This document shows positions 37,724 through 46,517 of a DNA stretch of 64,000 nt, piece after piece. Both the position numbers and the translations under genes were made by a program. The notes below the pieces were generated by a model. That model was not told the DNA's origin, made no database searches, and saw only the letters and a program-made list of their open reading frames with translations. This DNA is from Halorussus limi (GTDB lineage: Archaea > Halobacteriota > Halobacteria > Halobacteriales > Haladaptataceae). Every line of letters begins with the position of its first letter. Within the stretch, counting starts at the first letter, position 1. The DNA lies in assembly GCF_023238205.1 (NCBI RefSeq), contig NZ_CP096659.1:2869626-2933625 (forward strand), given 5' to 3'.

Positions 37724-39065
37724 CTTCCAGTTCGTCCAGAATCGGCCGGTACTTCAACTGAACCTCCTCGTACTCCTCGTCGGGGTCGCTGTCGGCGACG
37801 ATGCCGTTTCCGGCGAACAGCGTCGCCGAAGTGCCGTCCGTGACCGCCGACCGGAGGCCGACCGCGAACGTGCCGTCGCCCGCGGCGTCGAACCAGCCGA
37901 CCGGCGCGGCGTACCAGCCGCGGTCGAAGGTCTCGGTCTCGCGGATGGTTCGGAGCGCCGCCTCGGGCGGCAGGCCGCCGACCGCGGGGGTCGGGTGCAG
38001 GGCCTCCACGATGGAGAGGACGTGGCCGTTGTCGGTCAGGTCGGCCTCGATGGGCGTCCAGAGGTGCTGGATGGTCGCCAGCTTCCGGACCCGGCGGTCG
38101 GCGACCCGGACCTCGCCCGACACGGGCGAAAGCTGGTCGCGGATGGTCTCGACCACTAGTCCGTGTTCGTGGGCCATCTTCTCGCTCGTCTCGATGCTGG
38201 CTTCGAGTTCGGCGTCCTCCTCGGGGGTGTCGCCCCGGCCGACCGACCCCGCGAGGGCGTCGGTCTCGACGGTCCGCCCTCGGAGCGTGGCGAGGCGCTC
38301 GGGGGTCGCGCCGAAGAAGGCACCGTCGGTCGTCGGTTCGAAGCAGAACCTGAAACAGTCGGGGTACGACTCGCCGAGGCGCGCGAGCGCGTCGGGTATC
38401 GACACCTCGTCGGCCAACTCCGCGGTGAGCGCTTGGGCCAGCGTGACCTTCCGTAGGTCGCCCGCCTCAATGCGCGAGACTGCGGCGCTGACCTGCTCGG
38501 CCCACTCCTCGCGGGTCGTGGTCGAGGTCGTCGAGACGACGCCGGGCGGTCCGGCGTCGGGCCCGTTCGCCCGGTCTCGGCTCTCGGCGAGCGCCTCACG
38601 GACCTCGGCGAGTTCGCGCTCGACCGCCTCCGGCGTGGCGTTGAGCGACGAGACGGTCAGCCACGTCTCGCCGTTCGCGCGGGTCAACTGGGTCCGGGGC
38701 AGGACGAACTCGGCGGCGCCGAACCCCTGCCACGGCGGGGCCGGGTCGTGGTCCTCGTGGAACGCGAACCCGCCGAAGAGTCGCGGGCGGGCCGCCTCGG
38801 GACCGTCGTAGTCGAGCCCCTCGAACAGTTCGTCGGCGGCCTCGCGGACCGTCTCGAACCGGTCGGCACCGTCGGCCGCGATGCGGGCCGCGGTGCCGCC
38901 GCCGGCGAACTCCGGACCGTAGGGACTGGTCCAGTAGACACGTGGTGCGTCCCGCCCGGCGAGGAAGGGTCGGGGGTCGCAGTCTGGTAGCTCTACTGCC
39001 CGGCTCACGAGGGCGGAGCCGGTCGGTTCGGCCGACACCTGTCCGTCGCGGGGCGGAGACTCCAT
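37716..39065 (-). CDS. menF: Isochorismate synthase MenF
   Basis: A 449-residue chorismate-binding enzyme. Key C-terminal motifs: FGATPERLATLRG, DALAGSVGRGDTPEED, EKMAHEHGLVVETIRDQLSP, and HPTPAVGGLPPEAALRTI, containing the Mg-binding glutamates and the general base region. It turns chorismate into isochorismate, feeding MenD. No transmembrane or signal region. As the first gene of menF-menD its promoter should lie in the 155 nt before 39065. Confidence 0.93.
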   Translation of the reverse strand: MESPPRDGQVSAEPTGSALVSRAVELPDCDPRPFLAGRDAPRVYWTSPYGPEFAGGGTAARIAADGADRFETVREAADELFEGLDYDGPEAARPRLFGGFAFHEDHDPAPPWQGFGAAEFVLPRTQLTRANGETWLTVSSLNATPEAVERELAEVREALAESRDRANGPDAGPPGVVSTTSTTTREEWAEQVSAAVSRIEAGDLRKVTLAQALTAELADEVSIPDALARLGESYPDCFRFCFEPTTDGAFFGATPERLATLRGRTVETDALAGSVGRGDTPEEDAELEASIETSEKMAHEHGLVVETIRDQLSPVSGEVRVADRRVRKLATIQHLWTPIEADLTDNGHVLSIVEALHPTPAVGGLPPEAALRTIRETETFDRGWYAAPVGWFDAAGDGTFAVGLRSAVTDGTSATLFAGNGIVADSDPDEEYEEVQLKYRPILDELEDE

Positions 39066-39220
39066 TCAGTCGAACTGGGGAGTGGGGAGCCTTTAGTCTA
39101 ACTGAATTACTCGTGATACGCTCCGAGTTGGTATACGGCTAGTCGAATCGCACGCGACGTCGAAGACTCGAATGTTCTCCCGGTGAGAACTCGAATCGGC
39201 GCTCTCGGCGACCCGAACGC

Positions 39221-39817
39221 CTAACTGTACCGCTCCTCGTTCCACGGGTTCGCGGTGTTCGAGTACCCGCGCTTCTCCCAGTAGCCCCGCTCCGGTTCGG
39301 TGAGGAACTCGACGCCGTCCACCCACTTCGCGCCCTTGTAGGCGTACTTGTGGGGCGTGACGACCCGGAGCGGGCCGCCGTGTTCCTCGGGGAGCGCGTC
39401 GCCGTCGAACTCGTAGGTGAACAGGACCTCCTCGCGCATGCAGTCGTCTAGCGGTAGGTTGGTCGTGTAGCCGTCGAGCGCGGAGAACATGACGTGAACC
39501 GCGTCGTCCTCTACGCCCGCCATCTCCGCGAGGTCGGGGAACGTGACGCCCGCGAACTCGCAGTCGAACTTGCTCCACCCCGTCACACAGTGGAAGTCCT
39601 GTTTCTGGGTCTCGCTCGGGAGGTCCTTGAACTCCTCCCACGAGAACGATAGCTCCTCTTCGACCGCGCCCGTGACCGTGAACTCCCACGTCTCGGGGTT
39701 CCAGTCGGGCGTGCCGCTCTTCGAGAGGACCGGGAACTTGCTCGTCTTCCGCTGGCCCGGCGGTAGGCGCTCGCCGCCGAACTCCTCGTGGAGGTCCGTC
39801 ACGTCGGTGACGCTCAT
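39221..39817 (-). CDS. Sulfite oxidase-like molybdopterin enzyme (single domain)
   Basis: A 198-residue protein starting MSVTDVTDLHEEFG. It contains only the molybdopterin-binding domain of the sulfite oxidase/MsrP (YedY) family: DFHCVTGWSKFDCEFAGV, with the Mo-ligating Cys near residue 78, then MREEVLFTYEFDG and EHGGPLRVVTPHKYAYKGAKWVDGVEFL. No dimerisation domain or heme domain and no Tat signal, so it is probably cytoplasmic or needs a partner. Substrate unknown. The longer reading to 40138 is rejected because it crosses the divergent promoter. Confidence 0.88.
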   Translation of the reverse strand: MSVTDVTDLHEEFGGERLPPGQRKTSKFPVLSKSGTPDWNPETWEFTVTGAVEEELSFSWEEFKDLPSETQKQDFHCVTGWSKFDCEFAGVTFPDLAEMAGVEDDAVHVMFSALDGYTTNLPLDDCMREEVLFTYEFDGDALPEEHGGPLRVVTPHKYAYKGAKWVDGVEFLTEPERGYWEKRGYSNTANPWNEERYS

Positions 39818-40005
39818 GGGTCCCAGTCGGCGGCGAACCCAAGTAGGTTTAACGACTCCGGGCGGATTCTCCGTCGGCGTACCCGTTCTCAATCGGGGAT
39901 TTCGGCGTACGGTGGCCGGTCTGGGCTCGGGCGTAACGAACCGATTACGCGTCGAACTGAATGAACTCCCGCAACTAATTGTCGATACTCCCGGGCAGCA
40001 ACTGA

Positions 40006-40015
40006 ATAACAAAGG
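40006..40015 (+). promoter_or_regulatory. ATAACAAAGG promoter-like box
   Basis: The box is centred about 31 nt before the ATG at 40042, the place of a TATA element in a leaderless gene. The identical 10-mer occurs upstream of the two PKD surface-protein genes (53710-53719 and 59147-59156). Confidence 0.45.
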
Positions 40016-40041
40016 ACGGCCTGTGCTAAGGTGTGGTCGCG

Positions 40042-40329
40042 ATGTCAATGGATAACCAGCAAACGGTCGAACGAAAGGCCAAGATGGAGGCCGCCGAGGA
40101 GTCGACGACGGACCTCGCCATCCTCGCGTCGGCCGCATCGGTCGCTCTGTCGTGGTACCAGTTCTTCGGACGCGGGAATCGCATGCAGGGCCTGTTCATC
40201 GGTCTCTGGCCGCCGACGATTCTCGCGTTCGCTAGCTACTACAACCAGAAGCGAATGGAGGAGAAACTGAGCGCGATGGGACCGGGCCGCATCGTCAGTT
40301 CCATCGAGCAGATGCTCAGTAGCCGCTGA
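40042..40329 (+). CDS. Small membrane protein, one or two TM segments
   Basis: A 95-residue protein starting MSMDNQQTVERKAK (an alternative ATG is two codons later). Residues 24-42 (TTDLAILASAASVALSWYQ) and about 50-65 (MQGLFIGLWPPTILAFAS) are hydrophobic and could be two transmembrane helices separated by a short basic loop; the C-terminus is amphipathic. I do not recognise the family. It has its own promoter-like box and is divergent from the sulfite-oxidase-like gene. Confidence 0.6.
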   Translation: MSMDNQQTVERKAKMEAAEESTTDLAILASAASVALSWYQFFGRGNRMQGLFIGLWPPTILAFASYYNQKRMEEKLSAMGPGRIVSSIEQMLSSR

Positions 40330-40530
40330 GACCCGTCCGCCCGCTTTTTTGCCATCAGTCGGTGATAATCTCCGGTTGTATCCGGATGTGCGTAACTTCC
40401 GTTTGTCGTTCGACGTTCGAAGTTTAGGTTCCGGAAACGTATTTTCCACTACTGGAAAAATGGCTTGCCGTCGGCGGTACTCGTCCCCGTCAGACTTAAG
40501 AACACCCCTCCCGAAGCCACCAATGTTCCA

Positions 40531-40749
40531 ATGCCGAAGGTAGAGATAACTATTCCGGAACATCTCGAAATGCAGATCGCCCAGATGGTCGAACAGGGCG
40601 AATTCGTGAACCGGGAGGAGGCCATCGAGGATCTGCTCTCGACCGGCCTGAAAGCCTACAAAACGAGCGGTCCGATGGACGACGACGACCGCGAACCGGG
40701 TATCGAAGACGAAGGGATGATGGGCCACGAGGACGAGTACGTCTTCTAA
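40531..40749 (+). CDS. Ribbon-helix-helix protein (CopG-like, DUF7120 type)
   Basis: A 72-residue protein MPKVEITIPEHLEMQIAQMVEQGEFVNREEAIEDLLSTG... showing the RHH arrangement: a short beta strand (KVEITIPEH), helix (LEMQIAQMVEQGEF), and helix (NREEAIEDLLSTGLKAY). A highly acidic tail (DDDDREPGIEDEG) follows. It is probably a dimeric DNA-binding protein. A GACTTAAGA box 32 nt upstream fits a leaderless start at 40531; an earlier in-frame start is rejected. Targets unknown. Confidence 0.75.
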   Translation: MPKVEITIPEHLEMQIAQMVEQGEFVNREEAIEDLLSTGLKAYKTSGPMDDDDREPGIEDEGMMGHEDEYVF

Positions 40750-40819
40750 CCCTCTCTTTTCGGAGCAGTGTGAGGCTCTGTCAGAAACCCTTAAACCAGA
40801 CACATCCGTATCCACAGGC

Positions 40820-41098
40820 ATGCACAAGGACGAGCTTCTGGAACTCCACGAGGAGATGGTCCTCATCATGGAGTACTTCCAGGACCAAGAACACGTCACC
40901 GACGGTCTGTTCGACCCCTACGAACAACTCGACGTCGACCCTTCGCACGTCCACAAGTCCAAGAGCGAGCACAAGCACGCGGTGTTCGTCCTCGGAAACG
41001 CGCTCGCCACCGCGATGAGCGACGACGAGTTCAGCGAGGCGGGCCGCATCGGCAAGCGCATGCAGGAACTCGCCGACGACGCGGAATCCAAAATCTAA
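40820..41098 (+). CDS. UPF0058 family protein
   Basis: A 92-residue protein MHKDELLELHEEMVLIMEYFQ..., matching UPF0058 by the pattern LHxxxxxxxxY, the PYEQLDVDPSHVHKSKSEHKHAV stretch (Lys-Ser-x-His core), and C-terminal helical region. It is helical and soluble; the function is unknown. A CCTTAAACC box 27 nt upstream of the ATG supports the start. A second family member lies at 46097-46330. Confidence 0.85.
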   Translation: MHKDELLELHEEMVLIMEYFQDQEHVTDGLFDPYEQLDVDPSHVHKSKSEHKHAVFVLGNALATAMSDDEFSEAGRIGKRMQELADDAESKI

Positions 41099-41435
41099 GA
41101 CGACCTTTTCCGGCGGTCGCTTCGCTCTCTCGCGTAACACTGCTGGACTTTCCGCGGAAGGTGGGGGATGCGCGACCCCGACTCTCTCGGACTGGCGCCC
41201 GATTGACTTCCGGGGAGAAACACACAATCCACCGCGTGCGAGGGGCGTCGCACGGCGTGGAGCGTTGCGCGATAGGGCGAGTATACAGGAGAACCCCAAA
41301 CCCCGAACTGGTGGCGGTGCTGAGGAGTGACGAAGGGTTTTCACCGAAGTTTTGCGAGGGCGCGACGCTCGTGTCGCGCTCGCAGCAGAAGTTCGGGCCG
41401 CAAGATATTTGAGAGGCTTGTGGCTTCCACGTAAT
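41099..41435. other. Intergenic region with hairpins upstream of the DUF7527-like gene
   Basis: 337 nt. TTCCGCGGAA (41150-41159) is a 10-bp palindrome. At 41354-41383 an inverted repeat (GCGAG..CGCGAC paired with GTCGCG..CTCGC, 11 pairs with a 2-nt bulge, 6-nt loop) precedes the TATA-like AGATATTTGAG (about 41402-41412). No tRNA-like fold recognised. Confidence 0.4.
41354..41383. promoter_or_regulatory. Large inverted repeat just upstream of the DUF7527-like promoter
   Basis: GCGAG-GG-CGCGAC and GTCGCG-CTCGC pair over 11 bases around a GCTCGT loop. Its right end is about 20 nt from the TATA-like element, a place where an activator or repressor could bind. Confidence 0.35.
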
Positions 41436-43931
41436 ATGGAAACGCGCACGGTCGAGCAGGTCAAAAGTTGGAAGACTCGTTCCTTCGGGGACGGGTACGC
41501 TGGCCTGCGCGAACTCTCGAACGGGGAGTTCTCGGGGGCAGTCAGGGCCGGTGGCGCGTGGCTATTCATGCTCAACGGACGGATAATCGGCGTCTACGAG
41601 GGGAGTCTCGACGACTTCGAGGACGCCGACGGCACCGCCTACGCCGCGCCTCACCCGTCGCTCCCGCTCCTGTTCAGCATGCAGGAGCAGGGCGGCGAGA
41701 CGCAAGCAAAGTACTACACGAACGACACGCCGCTCTCGGAGGTCGATTCGACGCTCACGAGCGGCAACTTCACGGGCTACGTCGAACTCAGCGAGAACGT
41801 CCTGAGCGGCGACTACTACGTGGCCTACTACGGCGGGCGCTCGATGAGCGTCGCGTTCGTCGGCGCGAGCGAGCAGGTCGTGACCGGCGACGACGCCTTC
41901 GAGCGCGCCAACGACGAGGTGGGAATCTACGAGGTCCGGGACGTGGACGTCGAAGTGATCGACCTCCCGGAACCCGACGAACCCGAAGAACCCGAACCGT
42001 CGGGCGTCGCGAGCGGTCCGGACGACGCGCGCGGTGCGGGCAGTTCGGAGCCTTCGGGCGGTGCGGGTGCCGCGGGAGCAGGTGCGAACTCCGCCACAGG
42101 CGCGGGCGAACCGTCCGGCGGAGTCGGCAGAGCGCCCGGTGGCGACTCGACTCGGTCCGACGCCGACACCGCGAGCGCCGACGCCGCCCCGACCGACGCC
42201 GGCCGACGCCCGGAGCGCGATGCGAGTGGACAGGCCGCCGGACAGCGGTCCCTGGGGCAGCAGTCCGCCGAACAGCAGTCCGCCGCGGGCCGCGTCGAGG
42301 AAGCCGAACCGACCTCGGACACAGAGCAGTCGCCGACCGGGGGCGCAGATACCTCGGACGCCGGAGTCGGGGCGACCGGGACCGAAGTCGAGACGACCGA
42401 GCGCGAGGTCGAACCCGCGGAGGCCGACGCGCGGGCGACGGGCGCGGGCGAGCAGGCGGACGCAGGAGCGAGCGAGCAGGCCGGTGTGAGTGCGGACACG
42501 GCCACGCCCGGCGGAGAGGCGGCGGCCCGAGCGGAGCCTAGCGCGGGCGCCGAACCGAGCGCCGACCCCGCCCGAACCGACTCGACGCCCGAATCGGAGT
42601 CCGACGGCGAGCCCGACGAGCGAGAGACCGGCGGCGCGTTCGCCGACGAGGAGGAGTGGCGCGAGACCACTACGATTCCGTCGCTCGACCCCGACCGGAG
42701 CGAGGATCTCGCCGGGGCGGCCGCCGAATCCGCCGAGAGCGCGGCCGACGACGGAGGCGCGTCGCCCGACCCGACGAGTCCGGAGTCGGCGACCGGCGGG
42801 TCCCCGAGCGACGAGCGGCCGAGCGCGGACCGAGCGTCGCGCGGCCGGTCGGACCGGCGGTCCCGGTCGAGCGCGGCCTCCGGACAGAACGGGTCGCCGA
42901 GCGCGCCCGAGACCGAAACCGCGACGGGCGGGGCGAGCGAGGCCGGCGGCGCGGACGGTGCGGGGAGTCCCGGCGCGGGGGCGTCCGGCCAGTCGTCCGA
43001 GGTCAGCGAAGACGCAAAGGAGCGCGTCCAGCAGCTCCGGTCGCAGCTCAAGCAGCGCAAACAGCAGGTGAAGCAGTTGAAGGACCGACTCTCGGACGTG
43101 GAGTCCGAACGCAACGAGTACAAGCGCGAGCGCGACGCGCTCCGCCAAGAGGTCGAGCGACTCGAAGCCAAACTCGAAACCGCCGGGTCGGCGGGGAGCG
43201 CGAGCGGCAAGCGGCAACTCGACCCCTCGCAGGCGTTCGACGGGACCAACCTCTTCGTGCGCTACGAGTCGAAGGGAAAGGCCACGCTGGACGAGGCCGC
43301 CGAGGGGACGGTCGAAGCGGAGGACGTGAACGCGAACCTCCGACTCGAACACCACACCCAGTTCGAAGCCGACGACGTGGAGGTCGCGGGCGAGGCGTTC
43401 GACTCGTTCCTGACCGACTCCTTCGAGTACCGGTTCGTCTCGTGGGTCGTCGAGGAACTGCTGTACGAGATTCGGGACACCGGCCACCGGACCAGCCTGA
43501 AGGACCTCTACGAGTCGATTCCGAAGATAGACCGCGTTGACCTCCACGGGTCGGTGAGCGCGGGGAGTACCGACGACGACACGCGACAGGAGTCGTTCGA
43601 CATCATCATGCGCGACCGCATGGGGAACCCGCTGCTCGTCGCGGACCTCAACGACTCACGCGACCCCACGACCGGCGAGATGATGGGGTCGCTGGTCGAC
43701 GCCTCGTCGGACGTCGCGCAGACCCACGACGAGCTATCGGGGACGTTCCAAGTGACCGAGAGCTTCTTCGAACCCGAGGCGCTCGAAACGACGGAGTCGG
43801 CTACCTCGGGCGGGTTCCTCAGCCGGGAAAAGAGAGAGAGTTTCGTGAAACTCTCCCGAAAGCGGGGATACCACCTCTGTCTCGTGGAGTCACGGAGCGG
43901 TGGCTTCCACCTGAACGTGCCGGAGCTCTAG
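41436..43931 (+). CDS. Large disordered/coiled-coil haloarchaeal protein (DUF7527-like)
   Basis: An 831-residue protein starting METRTVEQVKSWKTRSFGDGYAGLREL. Residues 1-170 form a globular domain with repeated aromatic-strand patterns (GGAWLFMLNGRIIGVYEG). Residues about 180-520 are Gly/Ala/Ser/Asp/Glu-rich, low-complexity and disordered. Residues about 520-585 are a coiled coil with Leu/Gln/Lys heptads (VQQLRSQLKQRKQQVKQL). Residues about 590-831 form a conserved C-terminal domain. It resembles proteins called DUF7527 in haloarchaea (number from memory). Function unknown; a scaffold or signalling role is speculation. It converges on the winged-helix gene, and the two stop codons overlap by 3 nt. 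Confidence 0.75.
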   Translation: METRTVEQVKSWKTRSFGDGYAGLRELSNGEFSGAVRAGGAWLFMLNGRIIGVYEGSLDDFEDADGTAYAAPHPSLPLLFSMQEQGGETQAKYYTNDTPLSEVDSTLTSGNFTGYVELSENVLSGDYYVAYYGGRSMSVAFVGASEQVVTGDDAFERANDEVGIYEVRDVDVEVIDLPEPDEPEEPEPSGVASGPDDARGAGSSEPSGGAGAAGAGANSATGAGEPSGGVGRAPGGDSTRSDADTASADAAPTDAGRRPERDASGQAAGQRSLGQQSAEQQSAAGRVEEAEPTSDTEQSPTGGADTSDAGVGATGTEVETTEREVEPAEADARATGAGEQADAGASEQAGVSADTATPGGEAAARAEPSAGAEPSADPARTDSTPESESDGEPDERETGGAFADEEEWRETTTIPSLDPDRSEDLAGAAAESAESAADDGGASPDPTSPESATGGSPSDERPSADRASRGRSDRRSRSSAASGQNGSPSAPETETATGGASEAGGADGAGSPGAGASGQSSEVSEDAKERVQQLRSQLKQRKQQVKQLKDRLSDVESERNEYKRERDALRQEVERLEAKLETAGSAGSASGKRQLDPSQAFDGTNLFVRYESKGKATLDEAAEGTVEAEDVNANLRLEHHTQFEADDVEVAGEAFDSFLTDSFEYRFVSWVVEELLYEIRDTGHRTSLKDLYESIPKIDRVDLHGSVSAGSTDDDTRQESFDIIMRDRMGNPLLVADLNDSRDPTTGEMMGSLVDASSDVAQTHDELSGTFQVTESFFEPEALETTESATSGGFLSREKRESFVKLSRKRGYHLCLVESRSGGFHLNVPEL

Positions 43932-44233
43932 CTTTCGGCTTCTGCGGCTTCGCTGATCTTCATCTCGTCGAGCTTGCTTCCGATTTCGTCGATCTTGTCG
44001 TCGAGTTCGTCGACGAACTCCTGGGTGCGCTCGGTGGTGATGGCTCCCTGACTCGACGGTTCGATGAGGTTCTCCTCTTCGAGGACGCGGAGGGAGTATC
44101 GGACCTTGTGGTGGGGGTAGCCGGTCTCGTTCGACATCTTCACGATGCCGATAGGCTCGCTCTCGATGACCATCTTCAGGACCTGCAGATGGCGCTCCAA
44201 CATATCGACTTCCTTCTCAAGTCTATCTATCAT
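43928..44233 (-). CDS. Winged-helix DNA-binding protein
   Basis: A 101-residue protein MIDRLEKEVDMLERHLQVLKMVIES.... A basic/helical N-terminus is followed by a winged helix (residues about 28-70: EPIGIVKMSNETGYPHHKVRYSLRVLEEENLIE) and a C-terminal helix (TERTQEFVDELDDKIDEIGSKL), a layout seen in haloarchaeal regulators. It converges with the DUF7527-like gene, the two stop codons sharing bases within CTAG. A TTTTAAAAGG box about 31 nt upstream supports the start. Confidence 0.8.
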   Translation of the reverse strand: MIDRLEKEVDMLERHLQVLKMVIESEPIGIVKMSNETGYPHHKVRYSLRVLEEENLIEPSSQGAITTERTQEFVDELDDKIDEIGSKLDEMKISEAAEAES

Positions 44234-44453
44234 GGCATGTGTTAACTTGTCTTAGAGCCTTTTAAAAGTTGCTGTCCGACGGAACCGCGGAAAACCGCAT
44301 CCCTACGCTTTGTGGTGCGAGAGGTTAACAGTTCTGGCTTTGGGACCCGACGGTTAAATTCCTTTACCTTCGCGTAGTATCCTCGATACTGCGTCTTTTC
44401 GACCGAGCGGGCGCCGATGTGGACACGAACGTGTACAACATCGGCCGAAAGAC

Positions 44454-44468
44454 CGTAATCGGTTTACG
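44454..44468. promoter_or_regulatory. Inverted repeat overlapping the purA promoter
   Basis: CGTAA-TCGGT-TTACG lies 26 nt before the purA ATG and overlaps the TATA-like TTTACG. A dimer binding it would block initiation. It differs from the purL palindrome, so a common regulator is not supported. Confidence 0.35.
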
Positions 44469-44493
44469 GGGTGCGAGAGAACCACTCCGCGTA

Positions 44494-45903
44494 ATGACCG
44501 TAACCATCGTCGGTTCGCAACTCGGCGACGAGGGGAAAGGCGGCGTCGTTGACCTCTGGGGCGACGCCGTCGACGTGGTTGCCCGCTATCAGGGCGGGGA
44601 CAACGCGGGCCACACCGTCGTCGAGGACGGCACTGAGTACAAGCTTTCGCTGGTTCCTAGCGGCGCGGTCCGCGGGAAGGTCGGCGTCCTCGGCAACGGG
44701 TGCGTCGTCAACCCCGCGACGCTGTTCGAGGAGATAGACGACCTGCGCGAGCGGGGTCTCGACCCCGACGTTCGGGTCGCCCGGCGCGCGCACGTCATCT
44801 TCCCGTACCACCGCGTGCTGGACGGCATCGAGGAGGACGTCAAGAGCGAGTCCGACCAAGAGGTGGGGACGACCGGCCGCGGTATCGGTCCGACCTACGA
44901 GGACAAGGCCGGTCGGCGCGGCATCCGGGTCGCCGACCTGCTCGACCCCGAGGGACTCCGCGAGAAACTGGAGTACGTCGTCCCGCAGAAGCAGCGACTC
45001 GCCGAGGACGTGTTCGGCGTCGAGACGGGCGAGGAGTTCGACATCGCCAGCCTCTACGAGGAGTACAAGGGCTACGGCGAGCGACTCGCCGAGAACGACA
45101 TGACCGTGGACGCCGGGGAGTTCCTCGCCGACCGTCTGGACGACGGCGACGAAGTGATGTTCGAGGGCGCGCAGGGCACGCTCATCGACATCGACCACGG
45201 CAACTACCCCTACGTCACCTCCTCGAATCCGACCGCGGGCGGGGCCGCCACGGGCACCGGCCTGAGTCCGGGCGTCGTCGGCGGCGGGGAAGTCGTCGGC
45301 ATCGTCAAGGCCTACCTCACCCGGGTCGGAAGCGGCCCGCTCCCGACGGAACTCGGCGGCGTCGTCGGCGACACGCCCGGCTACGACGAGCAGGGCGAGG
45401 GCGAGAACGAGGAACTGGCCGAGTACATCCGCGAGGAGGGCGGCGAGTACGGCACCGTCACGGGCCGTCCGCGCCGGGTCGGCTGGTTGGACATGCCGAT
45501 GCTGCGCCACTCGGCGCGCGCCAACGGGTTCACCGGTCTCGCCGTCAATCACATCGACGTGCTGGCCGGACTGGACGAGGTGAAGGTCGGCCACAGCTAC
45601 GACCTCATCACCGACGAGGGAGACTCGTCGAGCAATCGGACGGAGTCCGATGACACCGACGAGATTTTCACGATGCCCGCGACCACCGAGCGGTGGAGTC
45701 AGTGTGAGCCCAACTTCCGGACGTTCGACGGCTGGGAGGACGTCGACTGGCAGGCCGTCGCCGACGAGGGCTACGACGCGATTCCGGAGAACGCTCGGGC
45801 CTACCTCGAATACGTCAGCGACGAACTCGACGCCGACGTGTACGCGGTCGGCGTCGGGCCGGGCCGCGAGGAGACCGTCGTGGTCGAGAACCCGCTGGAG
45901 TAA
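44494..45903 (+). CDS. purA: Adenylosuccinate synthetase PurA
   Basis: A 469-residue protein starting MTVTIVGSQLGDEGKGGVVDLWGD (44494); an upstream ATG at 44419 would include the promoter. PurA uses GTP and aspartate to convert IMP to adenylosuccinate. Visible motifs: GDEGKGGVVD (P-loop variant), GGDNAGHTVV, GTTGRGIGPTYEDKAGRRG, FEGAQGTLIDIDHGNYPYVTSSN, GPLPTE and TVTGRPRRVGWLD. A Ser/Asp/Thr-rich insert (about residues 374-395) interrupts the C-terminal region. A CGTAA/TTACG repeat sits at the promoter. Confidence 0.96.
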   Translation: MTVTIVGSQLGDEGKGGVVDLWGDAVDVVARYQGGDNAGHTVVEDGTEYKLSLVPSGAVRGKVGVLGNGCVVNPATLFEEIDDLRERGLDPDVRVARRAHVIFPYHRVLDGIEEDVKSESDQEVGTTGRGIGPTYEDKAGRRGIRVADLLDPEGLREKLEYVVPQKQRLAEDVFGVETGEEFDIASLYEEYKGYGERLAENDMTVDAGEFLADRLDDGDEVMFEGAQGTLIDIDHGNYPYVTSSNPTAGGAATGTGLSPGVVGGGEVVGIVKAYLTRVGSGPLPTELGGVVGDTPGYDEQGEGENEELAEYIREEGGEYGTVTGRPRRVGWLDMPMLRHSARANGFTGLAVNHIDVLAGLDEVKVGHSYDLITDEGDSSSNRTESDDTDEIFTMPATTERWSQCEPNFRTFDGWEDVDWQAVADEGYDAIPENARAYLEYVSDELDADVYAVGVGPGREETVVVENPLE

Positions 45904-46096
45904 CGGGCCGAGAGACCGTCGTTTTCCTCCTCGGCGGCGCTCGGTGCGTCGGCGGTCAGGTTTAAGGCCGTGTGGACGTACACCATACCGGGGGTAGTCG
46001 GGGCCGAGAGGAGCGAAGACCACCGATAGCGCCGGAACCGGAGTCGACCACTAGCCGCGTCACACGACCCACTGGCTACGCCGACAGGCACGCGCC

Positions 46097-46330
46097 ATGC
46101 AGAAAACCGAACTCCTGTATCTCCACGCGCTACTCGCAAAGACCCACGAATACCTCGCGGTCCGTCACGACCTCCCGGAGACGTTCGACGGGTACGGCAC
46201 GCGCGAAATCGGCCCGTATCAGGTTCAGCGCCCGAAGTCCGAACACGAGACGGCGGTCAGACTGCTCGCCGAGCGACTCGCCGACGAAGTCGCGGACGAG
46301 ACGCCGGAACCCGAACTCCGGGAGGCGTGA
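46097..46330 (+). CDS. UPF0058 family protein (second copy)
   Basis: A 77-residue protein MQKTELLYLHALLAKTHEYL... sharing with the 40820 protein the pattern K-x-E-L-x-x-L-H..., then the KSEHETAV core and a C-terminal helix; shorter than its paralogue by about 15 residues. Soluble and helical, function unknown. A start TATA is not clear. Confidence 0.78.
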   Translation: MQKTELLYLHALLAKTHEYLAVRHDLPETFDGYGTREIGPYQVQRPKSEHETAVRLLAERLADEVADETPEPELREA

Positions 46331-46517
46331 CGGTCCGCGCCGGCCGAACGGTCGGAATCGTTCGAACCAGACCACCCGACGAGGAGTCGAATCGCCGGTC
46401 GAACACAGTTCGGCGCTCACGGAAGTCGTCGAACTGCCGTTCGCGCGTCGCCTGCGTCGCGTCGCCGTGCCCGGCGAACCCGTCACGCTTTTGCCCCACC
46501 CACTCACAGGCAATAGC

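Noticed and set aside
41562-43547. Long antisense frame within the DUF7527-like gene
   Set aside because: It is Arg/Gly/Val-rich with no domain match; it mirrors the disordered acidic region of the real gene.
44551-46023. 519-codon antisense frame overlapping purA
   Set aside because: No domain recognised; purA motifs are unambiguous on the plus strand.
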